Positions 9,105-17,092 of a DNA stretch of 64,000 bases are shown here, piece by piece. The DNA lies in contig JBFLWE010000020.1 of the NCBI GenBank assembly GCA_040758375.1, forward strand, positions 5,482-69,481. The letters run 5' to 3'. The notes beneath the pieces are model-generated. The model was not told the DNA's origin. It searched no databases and saw only the letters and a list, made by a program, of their open reading frames with translations. Within the stretch, counting starts at the first letter, position 1. Each line of letters opens with the position of its first letter. The position numbers were made by a program, and so were the translations under genes. Origin of the DNA: CAMLIZ01 sp040758375 (GTDB taxonomy: Bacteria; Pseudomonadota; Gammaproteobacteria; Burkholderiales; Burkholderiaceae_C).

Positions 9105-10007
9105 ATGCTGTCGATCACCCGTCTCACCCACACCTACCCCAACGGCACGCGGGCGCTCGACGACGTGTCGCTGGACATCCCGCGCGGCATGTTCGGCCTG
9201 CTCGGCCCCAACGGCGCGGGCAAGTCGTCGCTGATGCGCTGCCTGGCCACGCTGCAGATCCCCACCGCGGGCGAGATCCGGTTCGACGGCCTGGACGTGC
9301 TGGCCGAGCCCGCCAGGCTCAGGGCCCAGCTGGGCTACCTGCCGCAGGACTTTGGCGTGTACCCGCGCGTGTCGGCCTGCGACATGCTGGACCACCTGGC
9401 CGTGCTCAAGGGCATCGGCTCGCGCGGCGAGCGCAAGGCCACGGTGGAAGCGCTGCTGCAGCAGGTGAACCTGTGGGAGGTGCGCAAGAAGCCGATCGCC
9501 GGCTTTTCCGGCGGCATGCGCCAGCGCTTCGGCATCGCGCAGGCGCTGATCGGCAACCCCAGGCTGATCATCGTGGACGAACCCACCGCCGGGCTCGACC
9601 CGGAGGAGCGCAACCGCTTCAACAACCTGCTGGCCGAGATCGGCGAAAACGTGGTGGTGATCCTGTCCACCCACATCGTCGACGACGTGACCGACCTGTG
9701 CTCGCGCATGGCCATCCTGGTGCACGGCCGCATCGTCGCCAGCGGCGCGCCGCAGACCATGATCGACGAGCTGCAGGGCAAGGTGTGGCAGCGCGCGATC
9801 CACAAGGAGCAGCTGGCCGCCTACCGTGAGCGCATGGCCGTCATCGCGACGCGTCTGCGCGGCGGCCGGCCGGTGATCCACGTGCTGGCCGACCATGCGC
9901 CCGAGCCCGGCTTCGAGCCGGTGCAGGCCAGCCTGGAAGACGTGTACTTCGCCACCCTGCACGGCCAGCGCGCCCATGGCAAGAGCCGCGTGCGGCTGGT
10001 GGCCTGA
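9105..10007 (+). CDS. ABC transporter ATP-binding protein (ABC-2 type)
   Basis: A 300-residue ATPase with Walker A GPNGAGKSS (near residue 40), signature FSGGMRQRFGIAQAL and Walker B LIIVDEPTAGLDPEE. The order of motifs and the C-terminal extension of about 80 residues fit ABC-2 (drug/Na+-type) exporters. ATG 9105 is chosen because CAGGAGG sits 8 bases upstream; the open frame extends back to 8877 but that part overlaps dppF. The next gene encodes its membrane partner 21 bases downstream. The transported substrate cannot be told from sequence. Confidence 0.92.
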   Translation: MLSITRLTHTYPNGTRALDDVSLDIPRGMFGLLGPNGAGKSSLMRCLATLQIPTAGEIRFDGLDVLAEPARLRAQLGYLPQDFGVYPRVSACDMLDHLAVLKGIGSRGERKATVEALLQQVNLWEVRKKPIAGFSGGMRQRFGIAQALIGNPRLIIVDEPTAGLDPEERNRFNNLLAEIGENVVVILSTHIVDDVTDLCSRMAILVHGRIVASGAPQTMIDELQGKVWQRAIHKEQLAAYRERMAVIATRLRGGRPVIHVLADHAPEPGFEPVQASLEDVYFATLHGQRAHGKSRVRLVA

Positions 10008-10028
10008 AGCCGCACAAGGAGCCTCACC

Positions 10029-13000
10029 ATGCTGCGACACGTCGCCGCCTTCGAATGGCGCTACCAGATCAAGAGCCCGGTGTTCTGGGTCGGCTGCCTG
10101 ATGTTCTTCCTGCTGGCCTTCGGCTCGGTCACGGTGGACCAGATCCAGATCGGCTCGAAGGGCAACGTCCACGTCAACTCCCCGTTTGCCATCGTGCAGA
10201 CGCTGGCGATCATGAGCCTGTTCGCGGTGTTCGTGGTCGTCGCGCTGGTGGCCAACGTGGTGATCCGCGACGACGAGACCGGCTTCGCGCCCATCTTGCG
10301 CTCCACCTCCGTGGGCAAGGTCAGCTACCTGGTGGGCCGCTTCGCCGGCGCGCTGGCCGCGGCACTGCTGGTGCTGGCCTCGGTGCCGCTGGCCATCCTG
10401 GTGGGCTCGTGGATGCCCTGGCTCGACCCCGAGAAGCTGGGCGCCTTCCGCCTCGGCCACTACCTCTACGCGCTGTTCGCCTTCGGCCTGCCCACGCTGC
10501 TGATCGTCTCGGCCACGTTCTTCGCGCTGGCCACGGCCACCCGCTCGATGATGTGGACCTACGTCGGCGCGGTGGCGCTGCTGATGCTGTACTTCGTGAT
10601 GCGCGGCATGCTGCGCGAGCCGCAGTACGACGGCATCGCGGCGCTGGTCGATCCCTTCGGCCTGTCGGCGCTGTCCACCACCACCAAGTACTGGACCGCC
10701 GCCGAGCGCAACACCCTGCTGCCGCCGCTGGCCGGCCCGCTGCTGGCGAACCGGCTGATCTGGGCCGGCGCGGGGCTGGCCATGTTCGCCTTGGCCTACC
10801 GCCTGTTCCGATTCGAGCAGCCGGCGTCGCGCAAGGCCAGGCCGGCAGCCGCTGCCGACGACACGCCGCCGCCCGCGCCCGCCACCGCCGCGGGCAGCGC
10901 GCTGGCCGCCCCACGCGCCGACGCCGCCACGCGCCGCGCCCAGCTGTGGCGCCTGGCGCGCTTCGACATGGCCTTCGTGTTCCGCAGCCCGGCGTTCTTC
11001 GTGCTGCTGGGCATCGGGGTGCTCAACTCGACCGGCTCGCTGTGGATGGCCGGGGAGCTGTACGGCAGCGGCTCCTATCCGGTCACCCGGCTGATGGTGC
11101 AAGCGCTGCAAGGCGCGTTCACGCTGATGCCCATCATCATCGCGATCTTCTACGCCGGCGAGCTGGTGTGGCGCGACCGCGAGCGGCGCATGCACGAGAT
11201 CGTGGACGCCACCGCCGCGCCCGACTGGTCGCACCTGGCGCCCAAGATCCTGGCGATCGCGCTGGTGCTCACCGCCAGCGCCCTCGTCGGCGCGGCCACC
11301 GGCATCGCCGTGCAGGCGCTCAAGGGCTACACCCGCTTCGACCTGGCCGCCTACGCGCTGTGGTTCGTGCTGCCCACCACGGTGGCCGCGCTGCAGCTGG
11401 CGGTGCTGTCGGTGTTCGTGCAGGTGCTGGTACCGCAGAAGTTCATCGGTTGGGGCGTGATGCTGCTGTACATCGTGAGCAGCATCGCGCTGGCCACCGC
11501 CGGCTTCGAGCACAACCTCTACAACTACGGCAACACCCCGCCGGTGCCGCTGTCGGACATGAACCGCATGGGCCGCTTCTGGGTGGGCGCCTCGTGGTTC
11601 CTGGCCTACTGGAGCGCGTTTGCGCTCGTGCTCGCGGTGCTGGCCCATGCGCTGTGGCGGCGCGGCGCCAACGTGGCACTGAAGCCGCGGCTGAAGCAGT
11701 TGCGCCACCGGCTGCGCGGCGGCACGCTGGTGCTGCTGTGCACCGGCGTTGCGGCGTGGCTCGGGCTCGGCGCCTGGATCTTCTACAACACCAACGTCCT
11801 CAACACCTACCTGCCGGCCCCTGAGCGCGAAGCCCTGCTGGCACAGCTTGAAAAGGAGCTGCTGCCCTTCGAAAGCCTGCCGCAGCCCAAGATCACCGCG
11901 GTCACGCTCGACGTGCAGCTCTACCCGCGCGAGGCGCGCGCCGTCACCAGCGGCCGCTACGAGCTGGAGAACCGCAGCGGACAGCCGATCGACCGGCTGC
12001 ACGTGAGCTGGTTCAGCGAATGGACCTCCCTCGACTCGCTGCAGCTGCCCGGCGCCACGCTGCACAAGGACTACCCGCAGTACCACTACCGCATCTACCG
12101 CCTGCAGCCCGCGCTGCAGCCGGGCGAGAAGCGCACGCTGCAGTTCGCCACCACCGTGCAGCAGCGCGGCTTCGGCAACGGCCCGCCGTTGCAGCGCGTG
12201 GTGGACAACGGCAGCTTCCTCGACAACACCGAGTTCGCGCCCGGCATCGGCATGTCGCGCCAGCCGCTGCTGACCGACCGCGCCAAGCGCCGCAAGCATG
12301 GCCTGCCGCCCGACCTGCGCCCGCCCAAGCTGGAAGACGACAGCGCGCGCGCCTTCAACGAGTTCCGCCGCGACAGCGACTGGGTCAGCGCCGACATCAG
12401 CGTGACCACCGACGCCGACCAGACGCCCATCGCGCCCGGCTACACCGTGAGCGACACGGTGTCCAACGGCCGCCGCACCGTGCGCTTCAAGCCCGACGCG
12501 CCCCTGAGCTACTTCTTCTCCATCCAGTCGGGCCGCTACGCGGTGCAGCGCGACAAGTGGAACGAGGTGGACCTGGCGGTCTACTACCACCCCGAGCACG
12601 CCTACAACGTGGGCCGCATGATGGAGGCGATGAAGCTGTCGCTGCAGATGTTCAGCGAGCGCTTCTCGCCCTACCAGTTCCGCCAGGCGCGCATCCTGGA
12701 GTTCCCGGCGTATGCCGACTTCGCGCAATCGTTCGCCAACACCATCCCGTATTCCGAGAACCTGGGCTTCCTGTTCCGCCACACCGACCCCGAGAAGGTG
12801 GACATGGTCACCTACGTCACCGCGCACGAGATCGCGCACCAGTGGTGGGGCCACCAGCTCGTGCCGAGCGCGCAGCAGGGCGCCAGCATGCTGGTGGAAA
12901 GCTTCGCGCAGTATTCGGCGCTGCTGGTGATGGAAAAGATGTACGGGCGCGAGCAGGTGCGCCGCTTCACCAAGTACGAGCTCGACCGCTACCTGCGCTC

Positions 13001-13616
13001 GCGCGGCGGCGAGGTGGTGGAAGAGCTGCCGCTCGCCCGCGTGGAGAACCAGGGCTACATCCACTACCGCAAGGGCACGCTGGCGATGTACTGGCTGCGC
13101 GAGGCGCTGGGCGAAGACACGGTGAACCGTGCGATGAAGAAGCTGCTGGCGCAATACGCTTTCAAACCCGCGCCTTATCCCAACACGCGCGACTTCATCG
13201 CCTTGCTGCGCGCCGAGGCCGGCACCCAGCACGACCCGCTCATCACCGACCTGCTGGAGAAGATCACGCTGCTGGACGTGAAGGTGAGCGATGCCACGGC
13301 CACCAGGCGTACCGATGGCAAGTACGAGGTGACGCTGAAGGTCGAGGCGCGCAAGCTCTATGCCGATGGGCAGGGCAAGGAAACGGAAGCCCCGCTCGAC
13401 GAGCCGTTCGAAGTGGGCGTGTTCAGCGCAGAGCCGGGCAGCGCCGGGTTCAAGGCCGACGCGGTGCTGCGCTTCGAGCGCCAGCGGGTGAAGACCGGTG
13501 CGCAGACCCTCACGCTGGTGGTCGACCGCGAGCCGCGCTTCGCGGGCGTGGACCCGTACAACAAGCGCATCGACCGCAACGGTGACGACAACCTGAAGCC
13601 GGTGACGCTTAAATAA
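10029..13616 (+). CDS. ABC-2 permease fused to M1-family aminopeptidase domain
   Basis: A 1195-residue protein in two parts. Residues about 1-600 hold two sets of hydrophobic segments typical of ABC-2 permeases: one block up to about residue 260, a Pro/Ala-rich linker (PPPAPATAAGSALAAP), then a second block to about 590. The C-terminal half is an M1 peptidase domain with the zinc motif HEIAHQWWGHQL (first His at residue 933) and the downstream Glu in LVESFAQYSALL. The gluzincin half should face the periplasm after the last membrane segment (inference). Proteins with this layout are annotated in many proteobacteria, but I know of no assigned substrate. It pairs with the ATPase upstream. The stop lies just before a GC-rich inverted repeat. 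Confidence 0.9.
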   Translation: MLRHVAAFEWRYQIKSPVFWVGCLMFFLLAFGSVTVDQIQIGSKGNVHVNSPFAIVQTLAIMSLFAVFVVVALVANVVIRDDETGFAPILRSTSVGKVSYLVGRFAGALAAALLVLASVPLAILVGSWMPWLDPEKLGAFRLGHYLYALFAFGLPTLLIVSATFFALATATRSMMWTYVGAVALLMLYFVMRGMLREPQYDGIAALVDPFGLSALSTTTKYWTAAERNTLLPPLAGPLLANRLIWAGAGLAMFALAYRLFRFEQPASRKARPAAAADDTPPPAPATAAGSALAAPRADAATRRAQLWRLARFDMAFVFRSPAFFVLLGIGVLNSTGSLWMAGELYGSGSYPVTRLMVQALQGAFTLMPIIIAIFYAGELVWRDRERRMHEIVDATAAPDWSHLAPKILAIALVLTASALVGAATGIAVQALKGYTRFDLAAYALWFVLPTTVAALQLAVLSVFVQVLVPQKFIGWGVMLLYIVSSIALATAGFEHNLYNYGNTPPVPLSDMNRMGRFWVGASWFLAYWSAFALVLAVLAHALWRRGANVALKPRLKQLRHRLRGGTLVLLCTGVAAWLGLGAWIFYNTNVLNTYLPAPEREALLAQLEKELLPFESLPQPKITAVTLDVQLYPREARAVTSGRYELENRSGQPIDRLHVSWFSEWTSLDSLQLPGATLHKDYPQYHYRIYRLQPALQPGEKRTLQFATTVQQRGFGNGPPLQRVVDNGSFLDNTEFAPGIGMSRQPLLTDRAKRRKHGLPPDLRPPKLEDDSARAFNEFRRDSDWVSADISVTTDADQTPIAPGYTVSDTVSNGRRTVRFKPDAPLSYFFSIQSGRYAVQRDKWNEVDLAVYYHPEHAYNVGRMMEAMKLSLQMFSERFSPYQFRQARILEFPAYADFAQSFANTIPYSENLGFLFRHTDPEKVDMVTYVTAHEIAHQWWGHQLVPSAQQGASMLVESFAQYSALLVMEKMYGREQVRRFTKYELDRYLRSRGGEVVEELPLARVENQGYIHYRKGTLAMYWLREALGEDTVNRAMKKLLAQYAFKPAPYPNTRDFIALLRAEAGTQHDPLITDLLEKITLLDVKVSDATATRRTDGKYEVTLKVEARKLYADGQGKETEAPLDEPFEVGVFSAEPGSAGFKADAVLRFERQRVKTGAQTLTLVVDREPRFAGVDPYNKRIDRNGDDNLKPVTLK

Positions 13617-13642
13617 TGCGGGGCGGGCTCCCCGCCTGCGCA

Positions 13643-13656
13643 TACAGAAATCTGTA
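13643..13656. promoter_or_regulatory. Inverted repeat, likely VapB operator
   Basis: TACAGA-AA-TCTGTA is a perfect 6-base inverted repeat ending 13 bases before the ATG of the antitoxin gene. Ribbon-helix-helix antitoxins of VapB type bind such palindromes to repress their own operon, so an operator role is likely by analogy. Confidence 0.55.
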
Positions 13657-13669
13657 CACTTCAAGCATC

Positions 13670-13912
13670 ATGAAGACAACGCTTGATCTGAGCGATGCTC
13701 TGCTCTCCGAAGCCAAGGCGCTCGCCGCCCGCCAGCACACGACGCTGACACGCGTGATCGAAGAGGGGCTGCGGCTGCGCCTACAAGCCCAGAAAGCCGC
13801 ATCCAAGGGCCGCCGCCGCACACTGCCAGTCTTCAAGGGCCGCGGCGGGCTCGTGCCCGGAGTTGACCCGCTCAGCAACAAATCAATGTTGCAGGCAGCC
13901 GGCGACGAATGA
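13670..13912 (+). CDS. VapB-like antitoxin (ribbon-helix-helix)
   Basis: An 80-residue protein beginning MKTTLDLSDALLSEAKALA, the beta strand and first helix of a ribbon-helix-helix DNA-binding domain, then TTLTRVIEEGLRLRLQ as the second helix. The C-terminal part (LPVFKGRGGLVPGVDPLSN) would wrap the toxin; GVDPLSN-type ends are usual in VapB antitoxins of this subgroup. The start at 13670 follows a palindromic operator-like site. The stop overlaps the toxin start (ATGA at 13909-13912), the normal arrangement for toxin-antitoxin pairs. Confidence 0.88.
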   Translation: MKTTLDLSDALLSEAKALAARQHTTLTRVIEEGLRLRLQAQKAASKGRRRTLPVFKGRGGLVPGVDPLSNKSMLQAAGDE

Positions 13913-14343
13913 CGCCAGATGTCAATGTGCTGGTCGCCGCGTCGCGTGACGACCATCCGCACCACGCGGTGGCACGCGAGTGGCTCGAAACGGCGGTGGA
14001 TGAGGCCTCCGCCGGTGGCGGGTTGATCTTGTTGCCGATGGTCGTGGCGAGCTTTCTGCGGCTCGCCACGAACACGAAGGTCTTCGTCTCTCCGACACCG
14101 ACGGAAGACGCGGTCGCGTTCATCGACGCACTGCTGGCGATGCCCGGCGTGCGCATGCCCGAGGTCGGCGGCGAGTGGCCGCGACTGCGCGCGCTGTGTT
14201 TGAGCAAGAAGCTTCGCGCGAACAGCCTGCCGGACGCCTGGATTGCCGCAGCGACCCAGCAGCTTGGCGAGCATCTGGTCACCTTTGACGCTGACTTCCG
14301 CAAGCTCCTCAAGAGAGCCGAGTTCACGCTGCTCGCCGTATAG
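13909..14343 (+). CDS. VapC-like PIN-domain toxin
   Basis: A 144-residue PIN-domain protein, by family an RNase toxin that acts on tRNA or rRNA when freed from VapB. The acidic residues are seen in MTPDVNVLV (Asp4), LPDAWIAAA and TFDADFRKL. The usual acidic residue ahead of the FLRLAT segment appears to be Ser (VVASFLRLATN), as in some members of this PIN subgroup, so catalytic strength is uncertain. It overlaps the antitoxin by four bases and lies at the left edge of a decayed accessory block, a common position for such modules. Confidence 0.87.
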   Translation: MTPDVNVLVAASRDDHPHHAVAREWLETAVDEASAGGGLILLPMVVASFLRLATNTKVFVSPTPTEDAVAFIDALLAMPGVRMPEVGGEWPRLRALCLSKKLRANSLPDAWIAAATQQLGEHLVTFDADFRKLLKRAEFTLLAV

Positions 14344-14438
14344 GCAGCCTGAAGCGCGTGATGCTGAAGTAGGGCAAAGCGCCAGCCCTAATAGTTGGGA
14401 TAACTCACTCAAGGGTTCCGCCACTAGCCTTCCAGCCC

Positions 14439-15682
14439 GTGGCCTCCCTCTTCCGCCGCGAGGCAATCGACCACCAGCGCGATCGCTTTCACGGGGCGAT
14501 CGTGCTGGCGAGCACATGGTCGTCCACGGCGCTGACGCTGTTCCTCTGCGCAGCCGTGGCCTCGGTGATTCTGTTCGCAGGCCTCTTCGGCTTCGCGCGC
14601 AAAGAGGCGGTCAGCGGCGTGCTGGCCCCCGACCGGGGCTTGCTGCGGCTTTCGGCCCCGCAAGCCGGCGTGGTGGCCGACATTCACGTGAGCGACGGCC
14701 AGGCGGTACATGCGGGCGATCCGCTGTTCACCATCTCCAGCGCGCAAACCAGCGCCACCGGCGCCACCCAGAGCACGATCAACGAAACGCTGGCCGAACG
14801 CATGACGCAGCTGCAGGCAGACCTGCAGCGCCAGAGCATCTCGCCGCCAACTGGCGCGCCGCGCTGAACGCCCAGTCCGCCAGCCTGCGCGCGGCCTTGC
14901 AGCAGCAGGATGCCGATCTGCAGGTGCAGCAGGAGCGCCTGCAGATGCTGCGCGACATCGCCCAACGGTTCGCTGACCTGCTCAAGACCGGCACGGTAAC
15001 CGAGGTCGCGGCCAAGGAAAAGTGGGCTGCGGTGATCGAGCAGCAATCGCGCATTGCCACGCAGCAACACGCCCGGCTGCAGCTGCAGCAACAGGCGCTC
15101 GACATCCAGGCGAGCTTGGCCGACCTGCCACTGCAGACGGCCCGTGAAACCTCCCGTCTGAGCCGTGAACTCGCAGAATTGCAGCAGCAACGCGCAGAAA
15201 ACGAATCCCGCCGACGGCTGGTGGTCCGCGCCGAGCAAAGCGGAACGGTCGTCACCCTCATGGCCCAGTCTGGACAAGCCGTGGCCAGCGGCCAGCCCTT
15301 GGCAGAACTGCTGCCCTCCCGCAGCCGGCTGGAGGCCGAACTGCTCGCACCCACCCGCGCCATCGGCCTCGTGCGCCCAGGCACCGAGGTGTTGCTGCGC
15401 TACGACGCCTTCCCTTATGAGCGCTTCGGCCAGTTCAAAGGTCGGGTCCGCGACATCTCCCCCACCGCCGTGCCCTCCGGCGCCCTGCTCGAAACCACCC
15501 GCTCACCAACGCCGCTGTACCGCATTCGCGTGCAGCTCGAATCCCAGGACGTCATCGCCCAGGGCACACGCCATCGCCTGCGGCCCGGCATGCAAGTCAG
15601 CGCCAGCCTGGTGCTGGAGCGGCGCTCCCTTGTCGAGTGGGTACTGGAGCCGCTGCTGGGCTTGACGGGAGGCCCGGGATGA
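14439..15682 (+). pseudogene. HlyD-type membrane fusion protein of a peptide exporter, frameshifted
   Basis: Two frames together make a CvaA/HlyD-like periplasmic adaptor for a C39-type ABC exporter. The first part (GTG 14439 to TGA at 14867, 142 residues) has the cytoplasmic start FRREAIDHQRDRFHG, one membrane helix (TALTLFLCAAVASVILFAGL) and the first lipoyl half (VSGVLAPDRGLLRLSAPQAG). The second part continues in the +2 frame from about 14840 to 15682, with the long coiled coil (ALQQQDADLQVQQERLQ) and the second lipoyl/beta-barrel half (LRYDAFPYERFGQFKG). No single frame spans both, so an indel near 14840-14865 has broken it. It overlaps the ABC gene start (ATGA at 15679-15682), as in intact operons. 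Sequencing error is the alternative. Confidence 0.82.
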
Positions 15683-16750
15683 GCCTGTTCCAGGGCCTGC
15701 AGCTGGGCCTGGGCCAGCGGTTGCCGGTGTTGTTGCAGACCGAAGCCACCGAATGCGGCCTCGCCTCGGTGGCGATGATCGCCATCTACCACGGCTACCG
15801 CACCGACCTGCCCACGCTGCGGTTGCGCTTTGCGATCTCGCGCAAGGGCGCCACCTTCGAAAGCCTGATCCGCATTGCCCGCGCACTCAAGCTCGAAAGC
15901 CGTCCGCTGAAGCTGGACGTCGAGAGCCTGCACCACCTGCAGCTTCCGTGCGTGCTGCACTGGGTTCGGGCTCGAACGGGTGCTCATCGTCTGGCTGGCG
16001 GCCCACGCCGTGCTGGACAAGAGCTTCACCGCCGGCATGCTGTTCGCGTTCGTGGCGTACCGGGAGCAGTTTTCCACCCGCATTGCGGGCCTGATCGACA
16101 AGGCCACCGAGCTGGCCATGCTGCGGCTGCATGGCGAGCGCGTGGCCGACATCGTGATGCACGAGCGCGAGGCCGAGACGCCGCATGAACACGATGAGGT
16201 GGATCTGCAGCGCGTGCCGCCGTCGATCGAGCTGCGCGACGTGTCGTTCCGCTACCCGCCCACCGAGCCTTTTGTCTTCGAAAACGTCAGCCTGAAAATC
16301 GCCGCCGGCGAATGCGTGGCGATCACCGACGCTTCGGGTGGCGGCAAGACCACCTTGGTCAAGGTGATGCTGGGCCTGCTGAAGCCCTCACAGGGCGAGA
16401 TCCTGGTCGGCGGCACCCCGGTGCAGCGCCTCGGGCTGACCACCTACCGCCAGATGATCGGCACGGTGATGCAAAGTGACCGGCTGTTCAGCGGCTCGCT
16501 GGCCGACAACACCTGCTTCTTCGACCCGATGCCCGACATGGAGCGCATTGAAGCCTGCGCCCGGCTGGCCTCGATCGACAAAGAGATCCTGGACATGCTC
16601 AACGAGCGCAACGTGAATGATGCGGTAAAGGCCATGCAGCTCACCCGCGTGCTCGTGGCGCACCGGCCCGAAACGATCGCCATGGCCGACCGGGTGTTGG
16701 TGATGGAGCGGGGGCGCCTGGTGCCGCAGGCGGCGGGTGCCATGTCTTGA
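15679..16750 (+). pseudogene. C39-peptidase ABC exporter (CvaB/bacteriocin type), two internal deletions
   Basis: Remains of a peptidase-containing ABC transporter that normally cleaves double-glycine leaders and exports the peptide. The N-terminal C39 domain keeps LLQTEATECGLASVAMIA (catalytic Cys) and ends at LPCVLHW. There the frame jumps at about 15960-15968 to a segment reading GFGLERVLIVWLAAHAVLD, which belongs to the end of the transmembrane domain; the catalytic His and most membrane helices are gone. The ATPase keeps Walker A (DASGGGKTT) but goes from ASIDKEILDM directly to LNERNVNDAVKAMQLTR near 16600, so the LSGGQ signature and Walker B are missing. At 1.07 kb it is about half the usual 2.1 kb. 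It cannot work as an exporter. Confidence 0.88.
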
Positions 16751-16764
16751 GCACGAACCGAATG

Positions 16765-16787
16765 AGGGGCGCTGCCAATCCGCCCCT
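16765..16787 (+). terminator. Hairpin between the broken exporter and the peptide gene
   Basis: AGGGGCG (16765-16771) pairs with CGCCCCT (16781-16787) around a 9-base loop, followed by TGTCTGTG. The T-run is poor, so it may only attenuate transcription into the peptide gene or process the transcript. Confidence 0.35.
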
Positions 16788-16827
16788 TGTCTGTGACACC
16801 TGATTGGCAGTTGACAGGAGGAATGCT

Positions 16828-17025
16828 GTGAATTCAGAAGACAAGCAAGTCCCGCCCTCGGCGCCCGCGCAGCCGGAGCGGCTGAGCGAGGAGCAGTGGC
16901 GTCAGGTGGCCGGTGGGCCGATGCCGAGCCCAGGAACAGCCCGCGGTGCCCGCACTGCTGAGCGCCTCAGCGAAGAGCAACTGCGCCAAGTGGCCGGCGG
17001 GCCAGTGGTATCCCCAATACTGTAG
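16828..17025 (+). CDS. Small peptide with duplicated double-glycine leader motif (putative precursor)
   Basis: A 65-residue peptide. GTG 16828 is chosen because AGGAGG lies 7 bases upstream; an ATG at 16823 is out of frame and stops at once. The motif RLSEEQ(W/L)RQVAGGP occurs twice, at residues 18-31 and 46-59. This matches the LSxxELxxVxGG leader cut by C39 transporters after the two glycines. What follows each GG is short: PMPSPG then a TARGARTAE spacer, and PVVSPIL at the C-terminus. There is no Cys, Ser-rich or Gly-rich core like that of a classical bacteriocin. The broken C39 exporter lies 77 bases upstream on the same strand. It may be a precursor of a secreted peptide or a remnant; function is unknown. 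The SP motifs resemble the PMGSPLL repeats of the protease at 19.5 kb. Confidence 0.7.
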   Translation: MNSEDKQVPPSAPAQPERLSEEQWRQVAGGPMPSPGTARGARTAERLSEEQLRQVAGGPVVSPIL

Positions 17026-17041
17026 TTCCGCCACCTGAGCC

Positions 17042-17066
17042 GTCGGGGGAGCACAGTTCCCCCGAC
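17042..17066. terminator. Hairpin between convergent peptide and regulator genes
   Basis: GTCGGGGGA (17042-17050) and TCCCCCGAC (17058-17066) form a perfect 9-bp stem with a 7-base loop, 16 bases after the peptide stop and 26 bases beyond the regulator's stop. There is no clear T-run on either side. Placed between convergent genes, a bidirectional transcription stop is likely. Confidence 0.5.
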
Positions 17067-17092
17067 TCCAACCGATCGCCCCAAGAGGGCGG

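Noticed and set aside
9024..13664. Open frame of 1546 codons on the minus strand
   Set aside because: It is a mirror of the ABC ATPase and ABC/M1 genes. Its translation is His/Gln/Arg/Val-rich without motifs, as expected from GC-rich codon bias.
16804..16827. Upstream in-frame start for the small peptide
   Set aside because: It has no ribosome site; AGGAGG is placed for GTG 16828.
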